NCBI GenBank assembly: GCA_037447655.1
Contig: JBBHKE010000601.1
Location: 59,339-123,338 of the forward strand
Direction: 5' to 3'
Origin: Zygnema cylindricum
Taxonomy: Eukaryota; Streptophyta; Zygnematophyceae; Zygnematales; Zygnemataceae
Length of the DNA stretch: 64,000 bases
Made by a program: the position numbers and the translations under genes. The notes under the pieces were generated by a model, which saw only the letters and a list, made by a program, of their open reading frames with translations, did no database searches and was not told where the DNA came from. Positions 53,775 to 64,000 of this stretch are shown in pieces. The first letter of the stretch is position 1; the number at the start of each line of letters is the position of its first letter.

Positions 53775-54824
53775 TGTAACTCTGAGACCTCCATAAGTCC
53801 TCAGAGTGGATAGCTTCCAAGAAGCCTCTAGGATAATCCTGACCCCTTTGTGTTTAAGCAAAAATAACTGCCACCCTGGCAGACAAAAACGCTGACCAAC
53901 TTCACCCCTGTGAAGACAAGACTCCCCTGAGTCGATAGCAAAAAGAATCTCTGAATTTGCTCCCCTGAGCAGTAAGTTATGGAGGGTCAAAGTTGACCTT
54001 TTGTACAGAAGCTCTCTGGGAGAGAGGGTCCTATCTTCTAATTTATCTAAGTCCTATCTCTCTCACAAACTCTATCTACTGATGTACGGAACCAATCAGA
54101 ATTGAGTTCCGTACGCAAAAGTACAGCTGCCGGTGTACTTTATGTACGGACATTGTACGACATGGCCAAAATGTCGACACATGTCAAATCCGGATTCGGT
54201 GCCATAATCTCCGGAGATTCCACAATCCAACGGAATTTCGCCACGTGTCATCCGATGTGGCGATGGCCACAAACCGCCGAAATCTTCCTCCGCGATCTCG
54301 GCGCTAATCTCGGCCGTCCGATTAAAGTCGACTTTAATCGTAGCCGTAATAAATACATGCGCGGTATTTGTTTCATTTACGAAACAAATGCGCGGTACTG
54401 ATTTGTGTCCGTACTGTAAGTCGTACATTTATATTTTACTGGATCTATGCATCCCGTAATTCATTTCAGTTAAATGGTTTATCGCACGCATAACCATTTA
54501 AATAAATATCAAACTTTATAGTACGTAATACTACTGCTAGACTTAACGGCTAAGGCTACCGGCTATTTCTTATCTGCCGGCCGGTAGGTACATGGATCAA
54601 ATCCTGCCGCCGGCACATACCTTTTAATTAAATAAATAAACCCTAACATAAAATTCCCGTAAACCTCAGGACAGCCAAGGTAGCCATGGCTCTAGCTTCC
54701 TCTCCAATTTCTCAGTGACTGCGACAAGTTTGAGAGTTGGAGAGAGAAGTTAGAGATAGACTGCCTCGACTTCTATATTTCTTTTCAGACTTAGAAAATA
54801 CTAATAAAACCATTAGTTTCTACA
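53775..54824 (-). repeat. 3' LTR of element F
   Basis: TGTAACTCTGAG...TTTCTACA. GTAC cluster about 54,095-54,160, G-box 54,242, tRNA-like module 54,538-54,620. Confidence 0.95.
54538..54620 (+). promoter_or_regulatory. tRNA-like module in the F LTR
   Basis: TTAACGGCTAAGGC (A-box-like). TGCCGGC...GCCGGCA is a perfect 7-bp stem that encloses ATGGATCAAATCC (B-box-like). The same module lies at 59,791-59,873. Confidence 0.5.
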
Positions 54825-55821
54825 CTCCCCTTATTTTCTAGCCAATCTTTAATTTCAGACCACACTTCTCCCTGCAAAAAATTAGCTTAGGGGAAGGCAC
54901 AGGTTTGGTCATCATATCTGCTACCATCTCACTATCTGGTCTGTACTCTAAACTGATTATTTTGTTTTCTACTTTCTCTCTAACAAAGCTGAGTCTCATG
55001 TCCATGTGTTTGGCTTTTAAATGGTGTTTAGGATTGGCAGAAATAGCGATTGCTGCCTGATTATCACAAAATATTTTCTGCACACCACTCTTAAGGTGAC
55101 TAAGCTCACCAAGCAAAGACTTGACCCACATCAATTCTTTTACAGCAGAGCAAGAGGCCATATACTCAGCCTCCATGGTGGACTGAGCAATAACCTTTTG
55201 CTGTTTGCTACTTCAACAGCAAGCCCCATCACCCACATATAATACATATCCAGAAGTACAACTCCTCATCGGAGCATCACCATAACTGGCATCACTCCAA
55301 GTAGTGATGTCAGTATTCTCCCCACCCAAATGCAACCATAGATCTCTAGTTCCTACCAAGTATCTAAGGACTCTCTTAGCTGCCTCCCAATCCTTCTTAG
55401 TGGGAGCATTTAGACTTCTACTCAGCACTCCTACAGCTGCAGCTAAATCCGGCCGGGTACAATTCATAAAATAGATTAGACTTCCCACTACTTGCCTGTA
55501 AGGAATAGTCTGCATGAACTTCTGTTCATCAGGAGATAATTCCTCGTCTAAGACTATGACTCCTTCTTCCTCACTCCCCTCACTTCCCTTCTTCAACTCC
55601 ATTGGAGTTGTACAACTATTAGCTTTATCCATTTGAAATTTTTCAAGCATGTTCCCTATTGCTTCCTTTTGAGTCAGTTTTATAATTTTCCTTTTTCGGT
55701 CTCTCTCTACTTGAATTCCCAAAATATATTTTGCTTCCCCCATACCCTTCATTTCAAATCTCCCCTTAAGATCGATTTTCAGTTTATTAATTTTTTCCAT
55801 TGATTTACTTAAAACAAGCAA
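54825..55821 (-). pseudogene. Element F RT end and RNase H
   Basis: 55,821-55,213: LVLSKSMEKINKLKIDLKG, GMGEAKYILGIQVERD, QTIPYRQVVGSLIYFMN, TTWSDASYGDAPMRSCTSGYV. One TGA at about 55,215 (Trp expected). Then 55,176-54,838: MEAEYMASCSAVKELMWVK, CDNQAAIAISANP, HHLKAKHMDMRLSFVREKVE, MVADMMTKPVPSPKL. Otherwise intact. Confidence 0.92.
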
Positions 55822-57278
55822 ATCATCATTATAAATTGCAATAAATATAAAACCTCCTTTCCTTTTTCCACAAACCCTTCGGGTTGTCCCATGAAGATCT
55901 CCTCTTCCAATTCTCCATGCAAAAAGGCTGTTTTGATGTCCATCTGGTGCACTTCCATGTCTTCCGCTGCTGCTAAACTGAGAAGTATGCGGACGAAGGG
56001 AAATCTGACCACCGGGGCAAAGGTTTCCTCGTAGTCAATTCCTTCCTTTTGTGTAAATCCCTTTGCCACTAATCTGGCCTTGTAGCGCTCGATTGTGTTA
56101 TCTGGGTTCAGTTTTAGTTTGAAAACCCACTTACAACCGATTGGTTTTCGGTTAGGTGGACAGTCCACCAGCTCCCAAGTATCGGCTGCCATGATTGAAG
56201 CCATCTCCTCATTGATGGCTGTCTTCCACCGGTTTCTTTCTGGACAAGTCATCGCCTCTCCATAAGTTTGAGGTTCATCTTGATGAGATAGTTTAGTTAC
56301 CTTGTTATTAACCTGTTTTTCTTGCAGTCTTTTGCTACTTCTCCTCCCCCCCTCAAAATCTGAGGCCGGAATAGATGGTTCTCGTGGATTCTTTCGAACA
56401 AACTCGGCTTCTCCCCTATCCCTTGATTCCGAATCAATTTCCACCACGTCTTCCGCTTCGAGTAGAGTTGTCACTGGAGTTTCCACAGCCGAGTCCTTTT
56501 CAGTCTGATTTGTTCCTGCAAGAATGTCATCTTCTCTAAAACCTGGATAGTTAGGAAGCTCAAAGTCATCGGAATTTTCTGACTCAAATCTGATTTTTAC
56601 TGACTTCGTATATTTGAAGGGATCTACAGACTTTCCTTCATCCATAACTACTAGATGCTTTACTAAGATTATATCTTCCCTTTTTAGATCATAAACTCTA
56701 TATCCTTTAACATCTTCATCATATCCTAATAAGTATCCTGGTTTTCCTTTAGGATCTAGCTTCCAATTGGACCGATCAGTATCTAGACTGAACACTTGAC
56801 TGCCGAAAACCGTTAAGTGAGATATGTCTGGTTTCCGGCCTGTCCATCTCTCATAAGGTGTTTGATCTTTTATAGCTGAAGTAAGAACTCTATTCTTGAG
56901 GTAATTAGCACAGTTCATTGCTTCTGCCCAAAACCTTTTCCCTATCCTTTTATCTGACAACATACTTCTAGCACTATCACTTAGTGTTCTATTTAACCTC
57001 TCAGCTACCCCATTCTGTTCAGGATTTTCTGGAACTGTCTTTTGGTGTTGAACCCCATCTTCCCTCAAAAAATCCTCAAACTGGTTAGAAGTATACTCTC
57101 CACCATTGTCACTCCTTACTCTCTTGATTGGAGTTTCATGGAGTTTTTCGCTCCATGCTTTATATTGTCTAAAACAATCCTCAGCTTCGGACTTGTTTTT
57201 CAAAAAATATACCCGGGAATACCGAGACCAATCATCAGTTATAGTCATCATAAATCTCTTCCCCCCCGGTGAGGGCAC
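55809..57278 (-). pseudogene. Element F integrase and N-terminal RT
   Basis: A 489-residue open frame. The integrase core has TDDWSRYSRVYFLK, RSDNGGEYTSNQFEDFL and NPEQNGVAERLNRTLSD, so the D-D-E set is present. The tail has PYERWTGRKPDISHLTVFGS and KPGYLLGYDED. RT follows: EEMASIMAADTWELVD, IGCKWVFKLKLNPDNTIERY, YEETFAPVVRF, HQMDIKTAFLHGELEEEIF. At 55,850-55,870 a deletion joins EKGKE to GFIFIAIYNDD in another frame, removing ~60 codons before the catalytic motif, which reads YNDD. Confidence 0.92.
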
Positions 57279-57986
57279 TTTAGCCGGTCCCCAAATATCT
57301 GTGTGTACTAGATCTAGAATTTTTTCTCCCTTATAGGTGGCTGACTTAGGAAAGGGTAATCAGTGTGCTTTACCTTGAGCACATCCACTACAATCACTTA
57401 TATCATCACTCTCACTGAATTGAATCCCTTCCACCACTCCCATCTTTTTCATCTCTCTTAACTTATCTAGATTCACATGCCCAAGCCTCTTATGCCACAT
57501 CATAATATCATGAACACCAGCATAATAAAGTTTCTTCTTTTCATTACTTAAGATCAGCCTAAACATCCCATGGCTACCTTTCTCAGCAATGAAATAGACA
57601 TCATCCTCAAAACTAGCAGTAAAGACTCCTTCCCTAGTGCTAGTAAAAAAACCCTTATCATCTAATACTGATGTAGAGATAAGATTTTTGTTCAGCTCCG
57701 GAATAAACAATACATCGGAGAATGTTAATATGGATGTCTTTCCTTCTACTAACACTTTTAGATCTACCGATCCTACAAGAGTAGTGGTGACTATCCTCCC
57801 ATCCCCGTACTCTATCTCTACGGTGGGAATCTTTCTTATCTTAGTGAACAGGTGTCTATCCTTACACATGTGCATGGAGGCACCTGAATCTACAATCCAG
57901 CCTGCTTCACCTTTCAATCCACCGTAAGCACATTTCTGCCTTCGTGGAATTTCGACCTCAATTTTCGCCTCCAACTCCTCATCCAA
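57279..57986 (-). pseudogene. Element F protease and pre-integrase region
   Basis: 208 open residues: EIPRRQKCAYGGLKGEAGW, IVDSGASMHMC (protease active site), IEYGDGRIVTTTLVGSVDL, MMWHKRLGHVNLDKLREMKK and CSGCAQGKAH. A TGA at 57,360-57,362 separates it from the integrase in the same frame. Confidence 0.92.
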
Positions 57987-58072
57987 AAGGAGCTCATCGT
58001 CCTCGTCCTCGGATTCAGCCTCAAGTACCTGTGTGACAAGGGCCTTTTTCTTTCCTCTCGAGTACCACCGGT

Positions 58073-59047
58073 CTACCCCTCCTTTAACCGAAGCTCGGTT
58101 AGCTTAGTGCACTCTGCCATATAGTGCCTCGGTTTCTTACAAAAATGACATAGTCCTTTGGGAGCCCTTGGTTCGAACTCATCGGCCTGTTTTTTTTGCT
58201 CCCTACCCCCATAGTTTCCGACCGGTTTTCGAGAATCCCTGTTCCTCCAATCAGTCGCTGTTGCCAAGGCTTGGCCACTCTTTCCTCCCCTTCGGATCTC
58301 AATTGTATTCTCTTGAACGAGAATCATTCCTACCACTAAGTTCCATATCCACCTTGAGTCAGGCAAGTCCTGCACACGGTAAACTATGTTGACGAACTCA
58401 TCAGGTAACTTCATCAGTAAACAGTTAACCTTTTCTTTTTCACTAAAATCTTTTCCCGCACTCTGTAGCTCCATGAAGAGTGTAGCAAGCTCATTGCAAA
58501 AATCCAACATATTTCCCCCTTTGTATACATACTCCTTAACTTTCTGATCAGCCAACTGTTGTTGCTGAATCGTACCACTTCGGTACATCTCTATAAGAGC
58601 CATCCAAAGATCGGATGCCCTTTCTACCTGCAAATGAGGACATGCAAGTCCTTGAGTGAGATGGCGTAGGATGAAGTGCTTTGCCGCCATATTGTTGAAG
58701 TCCCAGGTTTCAGTATCATTCTCCTCGTTCCTCGGAATAGGTGACATGAATGCTAAACCAGTTGCTATTGGTGTGGTCGCCTCCTTCTCCTTTCCTTTGT
58801 CCACCACCTCTCCTTCCTTTGTTTCCTCCGTTGAAGGTGAATCCTCTTTCCTGGTGAATCTGCTTCCTCCAAACCCTGGAGGAATTCCAAGACTTGATGG
58901 ACGCCCCAATCGTCCACTCACTATCCCCCAAAACCTTTTTTCGCATAGAGCTCCTATCATCATACTTTCCCAGTATATGAAGCCAGTTCCATTAAAGATT
59001 GGTACCCTAGAGGGTGGGCCCATAACCTGTAACTCTGAGACCTCCAT
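58073..59047 (-). pseudogene. Element F gag
   Basis: 324 residues. The ATG at 59,047 is in the 5' LTR (MEVSELQVMGPPSRVP), and a second ATG at 59,023 lies in the primer site. Body: FIYWESMMIGAL, HFILRHLTQGLACPHLQ, TIQQQQLADQKVKEYVYKGG, LLMKLPDEFVNIVYRVQDL, and a zinc knuckle CHFCKKPRHYMAEC. It ends in KEG-TAG where related copies read Gln, and a one-base loss follows, so gag is cut from protease in this copy. Confidence 0.9.
59013..59027 (-). promoter_or_regulatory. Primer-binding site of F: initiator tRNA-Met anticodon arm
   Basis: GGTGGGCCCATAACC abuts the 5' LTR exactly as in E; the CAT on + is the gag ATG on minus. Confidence 0.8.
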
Positions 59048-60077
59048 AAGTCCTCAGAGTGGACAGCTTCCAAGAAGCCTCTAGGATAATCCTGACCCCT
59101 TTGTGTTTAAGCAAAAATAACTGCCACCCTGGGAGACAAAAACGCTGACCAACTTCACCCCTGTGAAGAGAAGACTCCCCTGAGTCGATAGCAAAAAGAA
59201 TCTCTGAATTTGCTCCCCTGAGCAGTAAGTTATGGAGGGTCAAAGTTGACCTTTTGTACAGAAGCTCTCTGGGAGAGAGGGTCCTATCTTCTAATTTTTC
59301 TAAGTCCTATCTCTCTCACAAACTCTATCTACTGATGTACGGAACCAATCAGAATTGAGTTCCGTACGCAAAAGTACAGCTGCCGGTGTACTTTATGTAC
59401 GGACATTGTACGACATGGCCAAAATGTCGACACATGTCAAATCCGGATTCGGTGCCATAATCTCCGGAGATTCCACAATCCAACGGAATTTCGCCACGTG
59501 TCATCCGATGTGGCGATGGCCACAAACCGCCGAAATCTTCCTCCGCGATCTCGGCGCTAATCTCGGCCGTCCGATTAAAGTCGACTTTAATCGTAGCCGT
59601 AATAAATACATGCGCGGTATTTGTTTCATTTACGAAACAAATGCGCGGTACTGATTTGTGTCCGTACTGTAAGTCGTACATTTATATTTTACTGGATCTA
59701 TGCATCCCGTAATTCATTTCAGTTAAATGGTTTATCGCACGCATAACCATTTAAATAAATATCAAACTCTATAGTACGTAATACTACTGCTAGACTTAAC
59801 GGCTAAGGCTACCGGCTATTTCCTATCTGCCGGCCGGTAGGTACATGGATCAAATCCTGCCGCCGGCACATACCTTTTAATTAAAAAAATAAACCCTAAC
59901 ATAAAATTCTCGTAAACCTCAGGACAGCCAAGGTAGCCATGGCTCTAGCTTCCTCTCCAATTTCTCAGTGACTGCGACAAGTTTGAGAGTTGGAGAGAGA
60001 AGTTAGAGATAGACTGCCTCGACTTCTATATTTCTTTTCAGACCTAGAAAATACTAATAAAACCATTAGTTTCTACA
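59028..60077 (-). repeat. 5' LTR of element F
   Basis: 1,050 bp, nearly identical to 53,775-54,824, with the same GTAC cluster, G-box (59,495) and tRNA-like module (59,791-59,873). Confidence 0.95.
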
Positions 60078-60355
60078 TGTTGAAATACAAGTAACACCAA
60101 TCTGTATGTAACGTTTTATCAAGACAAAACGAATAAGGCCAAGTACTATTATCTAGGTAGTGACTGCGAAAGGACTAGGATTAAACCCGACTGGGGTCAC
60201 GAAATCCTTTTGTTTATTACTCCTTTCTCTCTCTCTCTCTCCCTAGTGTGCATCTTTTTTTCTAAAGATACATCCATGGTGGCTCTCCGCCTAACTCTCT
60301 CTCTCCTATCTAGAGTTAAGGAAATAAAATAGTGCCCTGAGAATTTTTTTTTAAC
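60078..60355 (-). repeat. 5' LTR of Copia G, second part
   Basis: TGTTG (60,078-60,082) is the duplicated target; then the LTR continues, homologous to 31,942-32,030 and 33,938-34,134. It keeps the uninterrupted site GACTGCGAAAGGACTAGG at which the hAT element sits in LTR M. It ends near 60,355. Confidence 0.82.
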
Positions 60356-61199
60356 CTGAAGAATGTCACGTGTACAATCACAAAGAAAATCCTAGAGATC
60401 CTCAAATAGAGTGTTGGCAACAATGTTACAAAAAAAAATTAGTAAACACATGCAAAGGGCTCCGCATTAATCGTTGATAAACGGGTATGGTTGCTAAAGC
60501 AAATGGAGGAATGACGCATTTGTTAGAGGGAAAAGACAACGTCAGAAAGATGAAAGATGACTTAAGCCAAAATAGGAGTTTCTTGAAGAGAACACCTTTG
60601 TAAAAATGAGATATAAGCTTTGAAGACATAAAACACCAACTTTCTAAGTAGGAGATAGGTGCCAAATGTGTCGTAGATTTGACACACGTGCATTTCGTTC
60701 AAACACACAACTACAATCAAGATACAAACAAACATATGAATGAAATTTGTGTGGCCGATTCACAATTCAAATCACGTCTTCACAACGAATAAAGTTCGAG
60801 GATGTCTTACACGTGAAACCAATATATTTAGAAAGTTGGGCGGAGAAAACAATTCATAAATAGAGTGAGACTGTGGTGGATATCACAATACGTCAATGGC
60901 TTACAAATACGAGGTTTTTTAACAATAGTATAAGTATTTTATGTTATGAAAGCACGATGATTGGCGAGATGAGTACATATGATGCATATGATAAATACAA
61001 AACTGAAAAATTGTAAGCAAAATAAAAGAACATTGAGGAAAAAAGTCACTCTAGGTGTATCATCTAAGGCCATTAGAGAAAGCAAAAATCACAAGTGTAC
61101 CATAACATAGGGCACTTGAACCAACACCACCTAATCACACCACAATAGAGCTACAAATTTACTGAAAGCAGACCTTTTTTCCTAAGCTCGAAGGAACAT
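60356..61199. other. Unassigned, probably decayed repeat
   Basis: A-rich on +. No domain or terminal repeat is recognised; minus-strand reading is full of stops. Confidence 0.5.
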
Positions 61200-62350
61200 G
61201 CTGAGGAGTTATAGAACACGAGAACCGTTAAGAACAAAAATATTAGACTCAAAGAGGGTGGAAACTTGCCCTCGTTGTAAGGATAAAGAAACTCTTACAA
61301 AAATACTCCCAACAACCAACACTTTAACTGCCATCAAAATGAAATCATCCATAGTATCACGTTGTGTATAATGTCGCTCATTTTTCTTAGTTGCATCACG
61401 AATGACTACTCCAATATGTTAAGCTGCTTGAGCAACGACAATATCTTAGGGAGGGTTTGCCAAAGCAACGTCGCCAAAGATATGACGTGCACCGTCAAGC
61501 AATTCAATTTTAACCAAAGGTCGTTAAGACACCCCCCCTCAAAAGAATCAGTAGAAGACAACAGTAAAGGTGGATGAGGGAGGCCAAGCAGGTCCCCCAA
61601 GTCTGTGAGTTAACCAGTCGTGAAATATAGAGTGGCGAGCACAAAGTGTAGCTAATAACCATGCTCCGACCAACGCCACAGCAAGTGTGAAAAGAGCACA
61701 AACCACGGGTAAGTAAATTTAGAATATAGATCCGTCGGCGGCAACAACCTGATCATGAATGCATTCTTGCAACGGGTTTCGTTACTAGGCTTGAGATAAC
61801 TGACATATCGGACAAAACAAGAGGAGGAACAAAACAGGCAACTACAAAAATAGATTATTGGATGACAAAGATACCATCCAAATTGAGAGGGACAACGGTG
61901 GCATCAAAGGGAGCATCACCGACCAAAAAACGAGAGAGATAAGTAAAGGCACCAACTCACCAACTCCCCAAGTAGACAGCATGCGCCATATATGCCATAA
62001 AAGTTAAACCCAACCCTCCCACAGTGACGGGAAGGGAAGCCTCAATGCGAAGCCGATCCAAAATCGCGATAAAAAGGATCCAACAAATTGTGGAGGATGC
62101 CTATGAGGCGATCATTAAAGACACCCTCCAAAACAAGAGGGACAACGGTAAGAATAAGATGAGAATCCTCCATCAAAAAACGAGAGAGAAGTGTGGAGGC
62201 AATAAGGTACCAACCAAGTAAGGAACAGGTGACATGCGTGTCGTAGATGTTAAACCCAACCCTCTTACAATTGTTGGAAGGGATGCCTCAATGCGAGGTG
62301 CAGGCCTAGACTCGCTATCAAAATCCCCACGACCCAACAAAGAGTGGAGG
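61200..62350 (-). pseudogene. Non-LTR-retrotransposon-like C-terminal remnant
   Basis: On minus, two successive phrases (ILDRLRIEASLPVTVGGLGL near 62,060 and RIEASLPTIVRGLGLTS near 62,290) repeat with ~230-bp spacing. They resemble the LP-GGLGL-SA segment downstream of RT in some algal and protist LINE-type ORFs. Farther on, LDGARHIFGDVALANPP, then RDATKKNERHY (about 61,490-61,370), resembles the GDV-L-NP...KE-HY block of the same ORFs. Many stops. Assigned by phrase memory only, so moderate confidence. Confidence 0.45.
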
Positions 62351-64000
62351 AGACCCATGAGGCAATCATCAAAGGCAAAAAGAGACGAGACAAATTTGGT
62401 GGTGTGAGGGGGGTGCGCGGAAGGTAAGAGGGGTGATGGGGGGCGCACCTTTTTACCAAAGAAAAATCTACCTAAGGATAAAGAAGGTACGGAAGGTCGT
62501 CCACGAGGTGGAATAAAAAAAGGAAGGAGACTGGAAGGTCAACAAACAAATGTAGATGGTTATAGTTTTTTTACGTAGAAAACATAAATTTAAATTCATG
62601 TGAAAAACTTAAATCCATTCAAAGTGAAAGGTTTAAATGTACACACTCAGATGGCTACATTGAAAGGTTGATACTGGTCAAGTGCTCCATGAAATAACTC
62701 AAATTTGATAAAGGGTCCCATGATAAGCGTCAAAATAGAGAACGAATGTAGACGAGTAATAAAACCTAGAGATTGGAAAGAAAGTGAATGACTATATTTT
62801 GGGGATTGGTCCAAGGAAAATAATCGCATGGAAAAAAGTTCAAGTTCCGAGGGAGTTGCCATTACCTTTAAGAATTGAATTTACAAGTCCCTGGTGTTTA
62901 CACCATTCAAAACTTAAACTTACTTAAACTTGAAGGAACACTCAATCCAGATAGTGATCCAACAAATCTCAGATCTCTCCAACCATCGTTTAATTACCTC
63001 TATGAGTGTCTACTCAGGGATGTGGAAAGGAGCACAAGAGTGGAATGTACATGGTGCATTAATCTTTGAAGATGGCTCCATAACAAGCTCCCATGGGACG
63101 CCGTGAAGAAAATCACAAATCCGTGAATAAACATTGGCCCTATGGGTTACCAAGTAAACACGAAAGAGTGTGCAAAAAAATACTACCTAGAAACACAGGC
63201 GGCAAGGTGTGGCGTAATAACCCATAAACCATTGTCGAGGATCCTCCACAAAAAGAAGAAGAGAAGTGGATATCATTCGAAAAGATGTGTCGCGGTCTAA
63301 GTTGGGACGACTTATAGGGCTCAAAAGTGTGCATGGATGTGGACTAAAAGGTGGAAGGTTTGGAAGTTGGAGGGCTCAAAGGGTCGAGCTGAAGGTATAA
63401 AATTTTTAGTGGTGGCCCATAATGGATGATCTAGAAACATCCTGCGTATGTTTAACACGCAGGACTTTCCAATTCCTATTAAGAAACCTCCAACATTTGC
63501 TCATGTTCTCACTAGCCTCGCTACTCCTACGTGAGTCGGGTCGGATAAACACCGAGAAAGGAGGAAGCAGAAGGAGGAGATGCAACGGAGTGGCAAGCAT
63601 GGAGTCGGATCAGGTGTAAATATGTGACAAAGGAAGGTGAATAACAACTTGCACCAAAATTACCGCAAGGGAGAATGTGAGTACATAAAATAAAGGACAA
63701 AATCCTCATAGCACTCTAAAATATCGAACATATACTTGTGCCTCGCGGAGGGGGTCGGATGGAATGTGGGTAGGAGAAAGTTGTGGAGGGTTATCAAAGG
63801 AAGGAAGGGTTCGCAAGAGTTACCCTGGTAGCAACTCCCATTGCCGTAGATCTTTAGCCCATTTTGTAAATGGGTTTAGAGGCTTCTGTAAACCAAATCT
63901 CTTTGACTAAACTCAATCTCTTTGACGAAAGCCTTGCTATCCCTAGGCAGTGGTGGTAGGTTTTGACATGAGAGGTAGTGCATAAGGAAGAGAGGGGCCA
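62351..64000. other. Unassigned, decayed sequence
   Basis: No open frame above ~70 codons resembles a known family. Style and composition continue from the remnant on the left, so it may be the upstream part of the same decayed element. Confidence 0.45.

Larger units (their letters stand above)
53775..60077 (-). mobile_element. Element F: complete Copia retrotransposon, recently inserted
   Basis: LTRs 53,775-54,824 and 59,028-60,077, both 1,050 bp, TG...CA, with about nine differences. Target duplication TGTTG at 53,770-53,774 and 60,078-60,082. The internal region reads gag, protease, integrase, RT, RNase H on minus. Defects: a nonsense codon and one-base deletion after gag, a TGA after the pre-integrase region, a deletion of ~60 codons in RT, a TGA in RNase H. 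Young but not autonomous. Confidence 0.96.

Noticed and set aside
59349-59681. Identical 110-residue frames in both F LTRs (also 54,096-54,428) as a gene
   Set aside because: Identity comes from LTR duplication; the region is promoter sequence with the GTAC cluster, and the frame has no known domain.
1-64000. CRISPR array, rRNA genes, prokaryotic operons
   Set aside because: No regularly spaced short repeats, rRNA motifs or Shine-Dalgarno-type gene clusters; the window is eukaryotic nuclear DNA.

Overview
This window looks like nuclear DNA of a green plant in the broad (streptophyte) sense. Its left end holds an intron-rich gene for mitochondrial 2-oxoglutarate dehydrogenase E1 that reads like plant homologues. 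The rest is a dense nest of Ty1/Copia and Ty3/Gypsy LTR retrotransposons, TIR DNA transposons and decayed repeats. I cannot fix the species. An early-diverging lineage (bryophyte or charophyte alga) is only a guess, based on Gypsy elements that carry a DNA methyltransferase, a trait reported from charophytes and dinoflagellates.

Layout. 1-9,615: last ten coding exons (687 residues) of OGDH E1 on the + strand; the 5' part lies off the left edge. Introns carry a long polypyrimidine tract, a hAT-type MITE with an assembly gap, and degenerate copies of neighbouring exon ends. 9.6-11.2 kb: no gene recognised. 11.2-16.75 kb: decayed Gypsy element (Gy1, - strand) with LTR, integrase plus a PHD-like finger, RNase H, RT and the C-terminal end of a cytosine-5 methyltransferase. 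16.75-18.7 kb: Copia 3' end (Cp1, -). 18.7-19.66 kb: inverted Gypsy gag-protease fragment (+). 19.66-26.1 kb: nearly full Gypsy element (Gy2, -), ordered gag/protease, DNA methyltransferase, RT, RNase H, integrase, PHD finger, LTR. 26.1-30.4 kb: Gypsy 3' half (Gy4, +) between two copies of a ~0.9-kb repeat. 30.4-35.1 kb: Copia M (-), whose LTR contains two TIR transposons, one of which contains a solo LTR. 35.1-46.4 kb: Copia pieces L, I, J and K, with the complete non-autonomous element E (37,058-41,627, TSD CCTGA) inside the LTR of I. 46.4-51.2 kb: Copia H (+). 51.2-60.36 kb: Copia G (-), whose LTR holds the complete element F (53,775-60,077, TSD TGTTG). 60.4-64 kb: degenerate DNA including a non-LTR retrotransposon-like remnant.

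How the parts work together. The only host gene is OGDH E1, the thiamine-diphosphate decarboxylase of the TCA cycle. The Gypsy family pairs a DNA-methylation enzyme with an integrase that ends in a histone-reading type of finger, so the element could both mark and choose chromatin. The Copia family shares a primer site matching the anticodon arm of initiator tRNA-Met, with the gag AUG inside it, and LTRs with clustered GTAC motifs and tRNA-like A/B-box modules. Almost every element copy here has stops, frameshifts or deletions.
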